A stretch of DNA of 55,807 nt from assembly GCA_023398495.1 (NCBI GenBank), contig JAEWSG010000105.1:1-55807 (forward strand). Reading direction: 5' to 3'. Within the stretch, counting starts at the first letter, position 1. Every line of letters starts with the position of its first letter. Below the pieces are notes generated by a model. It did no database searches, was not told where the DNA came from, and was given only the letters and a program-made list of their open reading frames with translations. Positions 44,640-53,239 of the stretch are shown here, piece after piece. Position numbers and translations under genes: made by a program. The stretch comes from Bacillota bacterium (GTDB taxonomy: Bacteria; Bacillota; Clostridia; Acetivibrionales; Acetivibrionaceae).

Positions 44640-46853
44640 ATGTATAAATTAGCTAAATATCTGAAGCCTTTTACCGGATTAATACTTATAGCTATAGTTT
44701 TTCTGTTTGGTCAAGCAATGGCAGATCTTTCATTGCCCGACTATATGTCTAAAATAGTTAATATAGGTATCCAACAGGGCGGTATCGAAAATGCTGTTCC
44801 TGAAGCAATAAGGTCAAGTAGATTTGAAAAACTCCCAATGTTTATGAATGAAAACGATTGGGTGGAGGTTTCAGGGTGTTATAACCTCATTGATAAATCA
44901 AGTTCGGATTACGCTACGTATGTAAAAAAATACCCTACTCTTGCCAATGAGCCAGTGTATGTGTTAAAAGAAACAGATGATAATGAGATTGATAAGGTCA
45001 ATCCTATAATAGGAAAGGCTTTCATTGCAGTATCGCAGATGGAAAAGATGCAGGAAGAAGCAAAAGCCGGGCAAACTGGAAATACTCCGACAGATACCAA
45101 TTTGTCTGAAATGAGCGGCAAACCTTCGCCAGAAGTGGTTGTTGAGCAATACAAGGAAATGAGTGAAAAGTTTGCTTCAATGGATGATAAAATGATTGTA
45201 CAGGCAGCTGCAAGCAGCGTAAGGGATGAGTATAAGGCTTTAGGTATGGATGTGGATGGCCTTCCGGTCAGGTATATTATAAATATCGGGGTTATGATGT
45301 TGTTGCTATCACTTTTTAGTGCAGCTTGTGTTATTGTTGTCGGTTATCTTTCTTCAAGAATTGGAGCAAGTTTGGCATCCAACTTAAGACGGGATGTTTT
45401 TACAAAAGTTTCGAATTTTTCGAATACGGAACTAGACAAGTTTTCCACATCATCACTTATAACGAGAACCACCAACGATATCACTCATGTTCAGATGCTT
45501 GTCATGATGATGATAAGGATGGTATTCTATGCACTTATAATGGCGGTAGGAGGAGTGATTAAGGCTATTGGGAAAAGTCAATCCATGACCTGGATTATTG
45601 CAGTTGCTGTATTGGCAATTTTAGGCTTGATTCTGACTGTATTTGCCGTTGCTTTACCGAAGTTTAAGATGATACAGAAACTTGTTGACAGGCTGAACCT
45701 TGTAACACGTGAGAATCTTTCGGGTATGATGGTAATAAGAGCTTTTAATACTCAGAAGTTTGAAGAAGAACGGTTTGATAATGCAAACCAGGAACTTACC
45801 AGAATAAACCTTTTTGTAAACAGGGTTATGGTTGTAATGTTTCCCACTATGATGCTTGTAATGAATGCAATTACATTATTGATAATATGGGTTGGAGCAA
45901 ATCAGATATCGACCTCGAGCATGCAGGTTGGAGATATGATGGCATTTATGCAGTATGCCATGCAAATAATGTTTTCATTCTTGATGATGTCTTTTATGTT
46001 TATCATGATACCAAGAGCATCCGTTGCTGCACAGCGTATAGCGGAAGTTTTAGATACAGATCCCGCAATCAAAGATCCGGAAAAACCAAAAACCTTCAGT
46101 TCAGGAGAGAAGGGTGTAGTTGAATTCAGGAACGTATCCTTTATGTATCATGGTGCAGAGGAAAATATGCTTAAAAATATCAGCTTTAAAGCTTTACCGG
46201 GACAGACGACAGCTTTTATAGGCTCAACAGGCTCGGGTAAAACAACCCTTGTCAACCTGATTCCACGTTTCTATGATGTAACTGAAGGACAGGTTTTGGT
46301 AGATGGAATAGATGTAAGGGAAGTTTCGCAGCATGATCTTAGGGAAAGAATAGGATATGTGCCTCAAAAAAGCTCCCTCTTTAGTGGTACTGTTGAATCA
46401 AATATGAAGTATGCTAATGAGGGTGCATCTGAAAATGACTTAAATAAAGCTTTGGAAATTGCTCAGGCTAAAGATTTTGTGGATGAAAGACCGGAAGGTA
46501 TAAAGGCTGATATTTCACAAGGTGGAGGTAATGTTTCCGGAGGTCAGAAACAGAGATTATCCATTGCACGTGCTCTTATGAAAAAGCCAGAAGTTTATAT
46601 TTTCGATGACAGCTTTTCTGCACTTGATTTTAAGACAGATTCGACACTCAGGAAGGCTTTAAAGGATAATATAAAATCAAGTACCCTTCTTATTGTTGCA
46701 CAGCGTATTTCTACAATTATGAATGCAGAACAGATTATTGTGCTTGATGAAGGAAGGATTGTCGGCAAAGGGACACACAAAGAGCTAATGGAAAATTGTA
46801 CGGCTTATCAGGAAATTGCTTTATCACAGCTGTCAAAGGAGGAATTGGCATGA
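44640..46853 (+). CDS. ABC exporter half-transporter, degenerate ATP site subunit
   Basis: A 737-residue fused membrane-ATPase protein. Six transmembrane helices, with an unusually long extracytoplasmic insertion between helices 1 and 2 (about 36-200, polar and Glu/Lys-rich). ATPase: Walker A GSTGSGKTTL, signature NVSGGQKQRLS, Walker B VYIFDDSFSALD with Asp where the catalytic Glu normally sits. With the intact partner encoded next, this is a heterodimeric exporter of the LmrCD/TM287-288 type. Its stop overlaps the start of the partner by four bases (ATGA), which ensures equal synthesis. Probable role is export of a drug, peptide or lipid; the substrate is unknown. Confidence 0.9.
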   Translation: MYKLAKYLKPFTGLILIAIVFLFGQAMADLSLPDYMSKIVNIGIQQGGIENAVPEAIRSSRFEKLPMFMNENDWVEVSGCYNLIDKSSSDYATYVKKYPTLANEPVYVLKETDDNEIDKVNPIIGKAFIAVSQMEKMQEEAKAGQTGNTPTDTNLSEMSGKPSPEVVVEQYKEMSEKFASMDDKMIVQAAASSVRDEYKALGMDVDGLPVRYIINIGVMMLLLSLFSAACVIVVGYLSSRIGASLASNLRRDVFTKVSNFSNTELDKFSTSSLITRTTNDITHVQMLVMMMIRMVFYALIMAVGGVIKAIGKSQSMTWIIAVAVLAILGLILTVFAVALPKFKMIQKLVDRLNLVTRENLSGMMVIRAFNTQKFEEERFDNANQELTRINLFVNRVMVVMFPTMMLVMNAITLLIIWVGANQISTSSMQVGDMMAFMQYAMQIMFSFLMMSFMFIMIPRASVAAQRIAEVLDTDPAIKDPEKPKTFSSGEKGVVEFRNVSFMYHGAEENMLKNISFKALPGQTTAFIGSTGSGKTTLVNLIPRFYDVTEGQVLVDGIDVREVSQHDLRERIGYVPQKSSLFSGTVESNMKYANEGASENDLNKALEIAQAKDFVDERPEGIKADISQGGGNVSGGQKQRLSIARALMKKPEVYIFDDSFSALDFKTDSTLRKALKDNIKSSTLLIVAQRISTIMNAEQIIVLDEGRIVGKGTHKELMENCTAYQEIALSQLSKEELA

Positions 46854-48724
46854 GCGAGAATCATAACAAAGCAGCAGCCTTTAAGGGACCTCAACGGCGC
46901 GGAGGCGTGGGCCATGGTCCAGGTGCTATGATGGTGCCGGGGGAAAAGGCTAAAAATTTTAAAAGCACAATGAAAAAGTTAATCGGGCACTTAAGTGTCT
47001 ATAAAATTGCTATATTTATTTCGCTTGTATTTGCAATAGGAAGTGCTGCTTTTTCCATAGTCGGTCCCAAGATAATGGGAAAAGCTACTGATAAGCTGTT
47101 TGAGGGCGTTGTGGCAAAGTTTTCGGGTACAGGAAGTATCGATATGAATTATATCGGATGGATAATGATTCAGCTTGTGGGTCTGTATTTATTAAGTGCA
47201 ATTTTTGGATATGTCCAAGGCTGGTTGATGTCGAGTGTATCGATGAAGGTCAGCTACAAGTTCAGAAAAGATATTTCGGAAAAGATAAACCGTATGCCTT
47301 TGAAATACTTTGATGGTACTAACCATGGTGAGGTACTCTCTCGTGTAACTAATGACGTGGATACTCTCAGCCAAACTCTTAATCAGAGTATCGGACAGAT
47401 TATAACATCGGTTACAACCGTTATCGGAGTACTTATTATGATGTTTACTATAAGCTGGCAGATGGCATTGGTTGCTTTAGGTGTGATTCCGTTGTCAATG
47501 GTGCTTGTAATGCTTATTGTAAAACAATCACAGAAGTATTTTGTACAGCAACAGGCATATCTTGGAAACCTGAACGGTCATATTGAGGAAATGTATGGTG
47601 GACACATTGTAGTTAAAGCTTTCAATGGAGAAAAGAACAGCATTGAAAAGTTTGACACATATAACAAGAAACTTTATGGGTCGGCATGGAAGTCTCAGTT
47701 TTTGACGAGTATTATGATGCCGCTTATGGGTTTTGTAGGGAATTTGGGTTATGTGGCGATCAGCATTCTAGGGGGCTATTATGCAGTGAAGAGAGTAATA
47801 AACGTTGGGGAAATTCAGGCGTTTATACAATATGTACGTCAGTTTACACATCCTATTTCACAGTTGGCTAATATATCTAATGTTCTTCAGCAGACTGCTG
47901 CTTCGGCTGAGCGTGTATTTGAATTTTTAGATGAAGAGGAAGAAATACCAGATACTGCAATGCCTGTCAAGCCAGACAGAGTTGATGGGATTGTTGAGTT
48001 TAAAAATGTTCATTTTGGTTATAATGAGGACAAAACTGTTATCAACAACTTTTCAGCAATTGTTAAACCTGGTCAGAAAGTTGCCATCGTTGGCCCGACA
48101 GGTGCCGGGAAAACCACAATGGTTAAGCTATTAATGAGATTCTACGATGTAAATAAAGGCTCAATCTTAATTGACGGTCAGGATATAAGGGATTTTACGC
48201 GGGAAGACTTACGCTCAATGTTTGGTATGGTTTTGCAGGACACATGGCTCTATAATGGAACCATAATGGAAAATATCCGTTACGGGCGTTTGAACGCAAC
48301 AGACAGTGAAGTTATTGCAGCAGCGAAAGCAGCTCATGTGGACAGTTTTGTTCATACTTTGCCAAACGGTTATAATATGGAACTTAATGAGGAAGCGTCA
48401 AATGTATCTCAAGGACAAAAGCAGTTGATAACAATTGCAAGAGCAATACTGTCTGATCCTAAAATACTTATTCTGGATGAGGCTACAAGTTCGGTTGACA
48501 CACGTACAGAAGTTCAGATTCAGAAAGCGATGTTAAATCTGATGAAAGACCGCACTAGCTTTGTTATTGCTCATCGCCTGTCAACAATACGTGATGCTGA
48601 TTTGATACTGGTTATGGATCACGGTGATATTGTAGAGCAGGGGAATCATACTGAGTTGCTTGCTAAGGGTGGATTTTATGCAAACCTTTACTACAGCCAG
48701 TTTGAAGTTTCAAAGGTGAGCTGA
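46850..48724 (+). CDS. ABC exporter half-transporter, catalytic ATP site subunit
   Basis: A 624-residue protein. The true start is the ATG at 46850 (AAAGGAGG upstream, overlapping ATGA with the previous gene); the upstream in-frame start would run into the partner gene. The N-terminal 55 residues are a soluble Gly-rich tail (FKGPQRRGGVGHGPGAMMVPG). Six transmembrane helices follow, then an ATPase with Walker A GPTGAGKTTM, signature NVSQGQKQLI and Walker B ILILDEATSSVD with the catalytic Glu. It forms the heterodimer with the preceding protein. Confidence 0.93.
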   Translation: MSENHNKAAAFKGPQRRGGVGHGPGAMMVPGEKAKNFKSTMKKLIGHLSVYKIAIFISLVFAIGSAAFSIVGPKIMGKATDKLFEGVVAKFSGTGSIDMNYIGWIMIQLVGLYLLSAIFGYVQGWLMSSVSMKVSYKFRKDISEKINRMPLKYFDGTNHGEVLSRVTNDVDTLSQTLNQSIGQIITSVTTVIGVLIMMFTISWQMALVALGVIPLSMVLVMLIVKQSQKYFVQQQAYLGNLNGHIEEMYGGHIVVKAFNGEKNSIEKFDTYNKKLYGSAWKSQFLTSIMMPLMGFVGNLGYVAISILGGYYAVKRVINVGEIQAFIQYVRQFTHPISQLANISNVLQQTAASAERVFEFLDEEEEIPDTAMPVKPDRVDGIVEFKNVHFGYNEDKTVINNFSAIVKPGQKVAIVGPTGAGKTTMVKLLMRFYDVNKGSILIDGQDIRDFTREDLRSMFGMVLQDTWLYNGTIMENIRYGRLNATDSEVIAAAKAAHVDSFVHTLPNGYNMELNEEASNVSQGQKQLITIARAILSDPKILILDEATSSVDTRTEVQIQKAMLNLMKDRTSFVIAHRLSTIRDADLILVMDHGDIVEQGNHTELLAKGGFYANLYYSQFEVSKVS

Positions 48725-48734
48725 GTTTTTAGTT

Positions 48735-48770
48735 AAACAAGCCAGGATTACCATCCTGGCTTGTTTTGTA
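48735..48770 (+). terminator. terminator of the ABC exporter operon
   Basis: AAACAAGCCAGGAT (48735-48748) pairs perfectly with ATCCTGGCTTGTTT (48753-48766), 4-base loop, T-rich tail. Confidence 0.9.
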
Positions 48771-48810
48771 TCAGTGCAATTTGCAAAGAAGTGTCCTGAA
48801 TTTCCTTGGA

Positions 48811-48979
48811 GTATAGGGATTTATTAAATCCTATTTTTGTAAATCCCTATACTGAGGTTTGGAAAGGGGATTCCCCTTTCCCGGTTTAAAGAGGGTGCTC
48901 AGGATGCGAAGCATCCGTCGAAGGGAACCATAGGGTTCCCTAGCGAACAAGAAAGTCAGGAGCGAAGCGAATTTTCTTG
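48811..48979. repeat. array of five consecutive hairpins (structured intergenic element)
   Basis: Perfect or near-perfect stems follow one another. (1) 48811-48823 with 48840-48852, 13 bp. (2) GGAAAGGGG 48861-48869 with CCCCTTTCC 48873-48881. (3) GGATGC 48902-48907 with GCATCC 48911-48916 around GAA. (4) AGGGAACC 48922-48929 with GGTTCCCT 48934-48941. (5) CAAGAAA 48948-48954 with TTTCTTG 48973-48979. The motif GCGAAGC, known to fold into an extremely stable mini-hairpin in DNA, occurs twice (48906-48912 and 48962-48968). There is no ORF. It may be a non-coding RNA or a dispersed palindromic element. Confidence 0.7.
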
Positions 48980-49010
48980 AAGATTACAATGAAATCAATG
49001 AGATTTTTTT

Positions 49011-49823
49011 TTATTGTTGAATATCCCAATTAACGCTATAACTTCCTGTGGTTTTTTTTCCTGTGATTTTCACCCAGTAAGTTTCATCTAGTTCAGCGTT
49101 GATTGTTGTAGTATCATAACCGCTATCGGAAATGGTTTTGATTATTTCTCCATCGAAATTTGTTATCTCTACAACCAGTTCCCCCTTTTCGATCATTGTA
49201 TTAACTTTTATTTCAGCTGTCTGGCCGCTGGGAATATGGATACTCCTTTTCTTTGTACCTGTAAAATAATCATATTTTTGTGAGAAACCATTGATCGAAT
49301 TTGTCTCTGAAGACATTATCTGAACATTTCCGTAGTTTATATAAGGCAATACAACCATTAGTCCTATGAAAACAATGAACAAAACAGCAACTACAGCAAC
49401 TATTGTTGTAATTAGCCCCTTATTACTTTTAACAGGTTGAGCAAAGGGATCATTGAGTTCATTAGTGTATGAAAGTTCATGTCTGCACCAGGGACATATC
49501 TTCCAATCTTTTGATACAGCTTTACCGCAGCTTTCACAATTTTGCAAAAGTTCATACCCGCAGTTTGGACATATCGCATAATCCTGATGAACAGCTTGCT
49601 GGCATTGAGGGCATCTAGAGGATAAAATACTATTGTTTCTTACCACCAAATATGCTACAAGACCAAGAAAACTTGGTACAAATACTGCTACAAGAGTCCA
49701 AAGCACTTTGTTCATTCCACGTTTTCCGGCATCTCTATATACATAAACTCCAATCATTATATAGACAGCCAGTATAAGTGAAATTATAATAAAAAATATT
49801 GGTAAAACAAATAAAGCTCTCAT
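49011..49823 (-). CDS. membrane protein with zinc-ribbon motifs
   Basis: A 270-residue protein. Two N-terminal helices (about 5-28 and 40-62) resemble a phospholipase-D-N/nuclease anchor. Three CxxC pairs follow in a zinc-ribbon cluster (CPQCQQAVHQDYAICPNCGYE, CESCGKAVSKDWKICPWCRHE). A third helix (about 135-160) and a C-terminal extracellular beta domain (about 165-270) complete it. GGGAGG before its ATG lies inside the preceding gene, so it is translated as part of the sigma operon. The layout suggests a sensor or signal relay for that sigma factor (inference). Confidence 0.75.
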   Translation of the reverse strand: MRALFVLPIFFIIISLILAVYIMIGVYVYRDAGKRGMNKVLWTLVAVFVPSFLGLVAYLVVRNNSILSSRCPQCQQAVHQDYAICPNCGYELLQNCESCGKAVSKDWKICPWCRHELSYTNELNDPFAQPVKSNKGLITTIVAVVAVLFIVFIGLMVVLPYINYGNVQIMSSETNSINGFSQKYDYFTGTKKRSIHIPSGQTAEIKVNTMIEKGELVVEITNFDGEIIKTISDSGYDTTTINAELDETYWVKITGKKTTGSYSVNWDIQQ

Positions 49824-49827
49824 TTAA

Positions 49828-50196
49828 TCAACCTCCCAGTGTTTTTAACATATTTTTCTTAACTGCTGATTCGGAACGCAGCTCGAACAGGGCTAATACA
49901 AAAACTCCTAATAAAGACAATGCAGAGAATCCTAAGTATATGACCAAAATACTTTCAAGCGGCGATTGTGTAAAATGCAGGTTGCTGAATATAAGTACCA
50001 GAACAAGCACTATATTTGCAAGTATTATGATAGCTGCTGGTATAAATGAAGTTAGAATTAGTCTGTTTTTTTTGCCATAATTTTTTTGAAGAATATTATT
50101 ATTAACCTTTTTTACAAGCTGTTCAGGTGCAGGAATTTCTGAATTTATCAAATTTTCTAGAGCTAGATCCAACTTTTTTTCCAGTTTATCATTCAC
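49828..50196 (-). CDS. probable membrane anti-sigma factor
   Basis: A 122-residue protein with a helical cytosolic N-terminus (LDLALENLINSEIPAPEQLVKKV) and two transmembrane helices (about 47-70 and 82-103). It begins inside the end of the ECF sigma gene (8-bp overlap) and ends four bases before the zinc-ribbon gene. The position and topology are typical of anti-sigma factors that hold an ECF sigma at the membrane, but no zinc-binding ASD motif is visible. Confidence 0.6.
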   Translation of the reverse strand: MNDKLEKKLDLALENLINSEIPAPEQLVKKVNNNILQKNYGKKNRLILTSFIPAAIIILANIVLVLVLIFSNLHFTQSPLESILVIYLGFSALSLLGVFVLALFELRSESAVKKNMLKTLGG

Positions 50197-50782
50197 CGTA
50201 TTTCACCTCCAAAACCTTACGCAAGCGTTTCTTTGCTTCATTAATCCTGGATTTTACTGTTCCAATACTTATGTTCAAGGCATTAGCTATATCTTCATAT
50301 TTCATGTCCCGATAATACTGAAGAATCAATGGAATTCTATATTTGTCATCGAGCTCTGCAAGGCTGTCTATGAGTTTTTCCCGGAACTCACTATTTACCA
50401 GACTGGTTTGGGGATCCGGTTCATTTGACTGCACCTGCTCAAAAACTATCTCCATATGATTTTCATTACCTTTACTCCAGTGGTAGAAAATTGCCAGTTT
50501 CTTTTTGAGTCTTCTGTACTTATCCCTATAAGTGTTGACAGCTATGGATGCAAGCCATGTCCAGAAAGGTTTGGTTACGTCATACTGCTCAAGTTTGGAG
50601 ATAGCTTTAATCCATGTGTCCTGAAAGAGATCATCAACATCGCTGCGGTTATTCTCAAGGTGGTAACAAAGGCTGTAGAGGCGGTCTTTATACCTGTCAA
50701 CGAGAATTGCTATGTGATAGGTTCTTCCCTTACGTATTTCATATATTGTTTTCACATCATCCAGTTCAACCCCTCCAATCAT
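50189..50782 (-). CDS. ECF RNA polymerase sigma factor
   Basis: A 197-residue sigma-70 family protein with region 2 (DVDDLFQDTWIKAISKL, FWTWLASIAVNTYRDKYRR) and region 4 (LILQYYRDMKYEDIANALNISIGTVKSRINEAKKRL). The start at ATG 50782 is probable (GAAAG upstream); a GTG nine codons later is possible. It forms one operon with an anti-sigma-like protein and a zinc-ribbon membrane protein, and is divergent from a second sigma module. Confidence 0.88.
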   Translation of the reverse strand: MIGGVELDDVKTIYEIRKGRTYHIAILVDRYKDRLYSLCYHLENNRSDVDDLFQDTWIKAISKLEQYDVTKPFWTWLASIAVNTYRDKYRRLKKKLAIFYHWSKGNENHMEIVFEQVQSNEPDPQTSLVNSEFREKLIDSLAELDDKYRIPLILQYYRDMKYEDIANALNISIGTVKSRINEAKKRLRKVLEVKYGE

Positions 50783-50911
50783 AAAAATCTTTCAATATTT
50801 ACTACGATTTAAACAACAAATTGTTCGGTAATTTAAAAAAATTATTTTTGACCGTTACTTAGGGTAATTTAATGAGTATAATTATATAAAAGTAGAAAAC
50901 AAAACATCACA

Positions 50912-50957
50912 TATCGCAGCGGAAGCTGTAGTCAAAGTAGTAAGTTCCGCTGCGATA
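50912..50957. promoter_or_regulatory. 13-bp GC-rich hairpin in the divergent sigma region
   Basis: TATCGCAGCGGAA (50912-50924) pairs perfectly with TTCCGCTGCGATA (50945-50957) with a 20-base loop. There is no T tract in either direction. Confidence 0.7.
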
Positions 50958-50973
50958 AACAGATGAAATATAT

Positions 50974-51014
50974 CTTCTCAAAAAGTTTACTAAAAAAACA
51001 AACTTTTTGAGAAG
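50974..51014. promoter_or_regulatory. 15-bp hairpin just before the second sigma gene
   Basis: CTTCTCAAAAAGTTT (50974-50988) pairs perfectly with AAACTTTTTGAGAAG (51000-51014), 26 bp before the start codon. Its place in the 5' leader suggests control of translation or transcription rather than termination. Confidence 0.7.
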
Positions 51015-51039
51015 AATAGTATGGATTGGTGTGTATAAT

Positions 51040-51609
51040 ATGAACAAAGAAAAAGACAACATGTTAGTTGAAAATACCTTAAAAGGCGATGTTAATGCGT
51101 TTGAGGAGTTGGTGTCATCTTACCAGAGCAGACTATTTAACTTTCTCTCAAAGATGGCAGCAACACGGGAGGATGCTGAGGAAATTACTCAGGAAGTCTT
51201 TATAAAGGTATATAAAAATCTATATAAGTATAACAACAAGTGGAGTTTTTCCACCTGGATTTACCGTATAGCTGTAAATACGCTCCGGAGCGAGTACAGA
51301 AAGGTAAAAAAGGCAAAGGATGTAGACTACTACGCGAGTATACCTGAGTTGCCCGCAAGCTTTAGTGACTACCCGGATATTGCTTATGAAATGAAAGAGA
51401 AGAGGGTGGAAATTATTAAGATTATTGACCATCTCAAAGAAGACCAGAAGACAGCATTGCTTTTACGTTGTATGCAGGATTTCTCGTTTAAAGAGATTGG
51501 AGATATTCTCGGAATTTCACCTGAGGCTGCAAAAATGAAAATACAACGGGCAAAGCAAACGGTTATAAGAAATTATGAAGAACTTCAGGAAAGGGGTAGA
51601 GTTAAATGA
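51040..51609 (+). CDS. ECF RNA polymerase sigma factor (second)
   Basis: A 189-residue sigma-70 family protein. Region 2 is DAEEITQEVFIKVYKNLYKYNNKWSFSTWIYRIAVNTLRSEYRK; region 4 is LLLRCMQDFSFKEIGDILGISPEAAKMKIQRAKQ. The start at ATG 51040 matches family N-termini (MNKEKDNMLVENTLKGD); there is no strong ribosome site, and the hairpin ending at 51014 is close, so translation may be controlled there. Its stop overlaps the anti-sigma gene by four bases (ATGA). Confidence 0.9.
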   Translation: MNKEKDNMLVENTLKGDVNAFEELVSSYQSRLFNFLSKMAATREDAEEITQEVFIKVYKNLYKYNNKWSFSTWIYRIAVNTLRSEYRKVKKAKDVDYYASIPELPASFSDYPDIAYEMKEKRVEIIKIIDHLKEDQKTALLLRCMQDFSFKEIGDILGISPEAAKMKIQRAKQTVIRNYEELQERGRVK

Positions 51610-53012
51610 AGTGCAATTTCAGTCTTGAAGATATAATTAAATATGCAGAGAACCAGCTGTCTGATGAGGATAACAAGAGAATCAGAGAACATTTACAAGC
51701 TTGTGAGAAATGCAGAAGGCAATATGGAGTGCTTAATCTTACCGAAAGTTATGCTAAAGAGAATGTTCCAGTAAGCGAAAGTATTAAGAAAAATGTAATG
51801 GAGGCGATTGATGTGAGTAGATATAGTAAAGAAAAGAAATTTTTAGGGGGACGGCTCCACAAGGCAATTCCGGTAATTAAACCGATTTTGGCGGCGGCAG
51901 CGGTATTTGTTCTTGTATTTTCCGTTGCAACAAATTACGATAATTTAAGAGGGCTTTTAAGTAACAAGGGAAACTTTGGTGGCGTAGTTACAAATCCCAG
52001 CTCTATTCCTCAAAATACCGATACAGCTTTGGCTACACCTGATGCCACAGATTCAGGAATTCAGGAACCAACAGAGAAGAAAACTATTACAATTTATTAC
52101 GGAAATTCCAACGCTGATGCAGTAGTTGCAGAGGAGAAAGAAATCGAAATTGGAAAGGAATCGCAGATAGAAAGGTTGGTATTTGAAGAATTGCAGAAAA
52201 CCCCTATAACTCAAGGGTTACATTCAACAATTCCAATGGGGACAAAGCTTATATCGGCAGTAACCGAAGGAGGCATATGTACGCTTGATCTATCTAAAGA
52301 ATTTGTAGACAACAGTCCAGGGGGATCGGCAGGGGAAGCTATGACGCTATACTCAATAATTAATTCGCTTACTGAGCTTCCAGACATTAATAAGGTTCAG
52401 TTCCTGATAGAGGGTCAAAAACAGGAGGTTTATATACATGCTGTATTTGATGAGCCGTTTGAAAGGAACGAAGAAATAATTAAGACACAGGATGTAAAGC
52501 CTACAGATGGCTTAGGTAATCTTAAAGATATGAATCAGACTGCTATCTTGGCTATAAAGGAAAGAGAAATGAGAAAGCTGGCTTCACTGGTTCACCCTGT
52601 TAAAGGAGTAAGGTTTTCAGCCTACTCACATGTAGACACTGGAAGTGACCTGGTATTTACAGAGGAACAACTGCTAGGCTTGCTTGAATCGGAAATCGTT
52701 TACAATTGGGGAGCATATGATGGAACGGGCGATCCCATAAACTTAACTTTTGCACAATACTATGACAAGTTTATATACGATAAGGATTTTTTGAATGCAG
52801 AAAAGATAGGTTTTAATGAGATACAACAAGAAGGAAATACTCTTGTGAATATTAAAGAGGTTTACCCCGATGGAAATTTTTACGATTATTATTTCTCCGG
52901 CTTTAATCCGGATTATGAAGGAATGGATTGGGCAAGTCTCAGGCTGGTTTTTGAAGAGTACAATGGAAAGTGGTATCTGGTGTGCATAGCACACGGACAG
53001 TGGACAATTTAA
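51606..53012 (+). CDS. membrane anti-sigma factor fused to a GerMN domain
   Basis: A 468-residue protein. The N-terminal zf-HC2 anti-sigma zinc domain (HLQACEKCRRQY, CxxC with upstream His) is followed by a single transmembrane helix (about 93-113, VIKPILAAAAVFVLVFSVAT), a linker, and a GerMN domain (about 160-280, ITIYYGNSNADAVVAEEKEI through FLIEGQKQEVY). A C-terminal domain of about 160 residues is unassigned. GerMN domains occur in sporulation and lipoprotein contexts and may bind peptidoglycan or a small ligand. Coupled translation with the sigma factor implies it sequesters that sigma and releases it upon an extracellular cue (inference). Confidence 0.85.
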   Translation: MKCNFSLEDIIKYAENQLSDEDNKRIREHLQACEKCRRQYGVLNLTESYAKENVPVSESIKKNVMEAIDVSRYSKEKKFLGGRLHKAIPVIKPILAAAAVFVLVFSVATNYDNLRGLLSNKGNFGGVVTNPSSIPQNTDTALATPDATDSGIQEPTEKKTITIYYGNSNADAVVAEEKEIEIGKESQIERLVFEELQKTPITQGLHSTIPMGTKLISAVTEGGICTLDLSKEFVDNSPGGSAGEAMTLYSIINSLTELPDINKVQFLIEGQKQEVYIHAVFDEPFERNEEIIKTQDVKPTDGLGNLKDMNQTAILAIKEREMRKLASLVHPVKGVRFSAYSHVDTGSDLVFTEEQLLGLLESEIVYNWGAYDGTGDPINLTFAQYYDKFIYDKDFLNAEKIGFNEIQQEGNTLVNIKEVYPDGNFYDYYFSGFNPDYEGMDWASLRLVFEEYNGKWYLVCIAHGQWTI

Positions 53013-53022
53013 GTTATAGGTT

Positions 53023-53070
53023 AAAATAAGGATTTACTTCATTTTTTGAAGTAGATCCTTATTTTATTTT
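53023..53070 (+). terminator. terminator of the second sigma operon
   Basis: AAAATAAGGATTTACTTC (53023-53040) and GAAGTAGATCCTTATTTT (53048-53065) form an almost perfect stem with a T6 loop segment and T-rich tail. Confidence 0.9.
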
Positions 53071-53239
53071 GATAGTACCAATAAAACTGTATATAATAGA
53101 ATTCAACATAAGTTGGGAATAATATGTAAATTTTATGATTATGATTGCCGATATCAAAATCAGGATATTAGTAAAAATTTCTATCTATAATAAATTATAA
53201 GAAGGTTTTACAGGAAAATTTTAAGGAGGAATTTATATT

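Noticed and set aside
45326..45562. Internal alternative-frame ORFs in the ABC exporter genes
   Set aside because: They are shadows of a well-supported coding frame and have no start signals.
46796..46849. Upstream in-frame extension of the second ABC subunit
   Set aside because: It would overlap the preceding gene by more than 50 bp; the ATG at 46850 has a strong ribosome site and a typical four-base overlap.
48811..48979. tRNA or tmRNA in the hairpin array
   Set aside because: No cloverleaf with a GGTTCGAATCC-type T-loop or CCA end; stem order and loop sizes do not fit.
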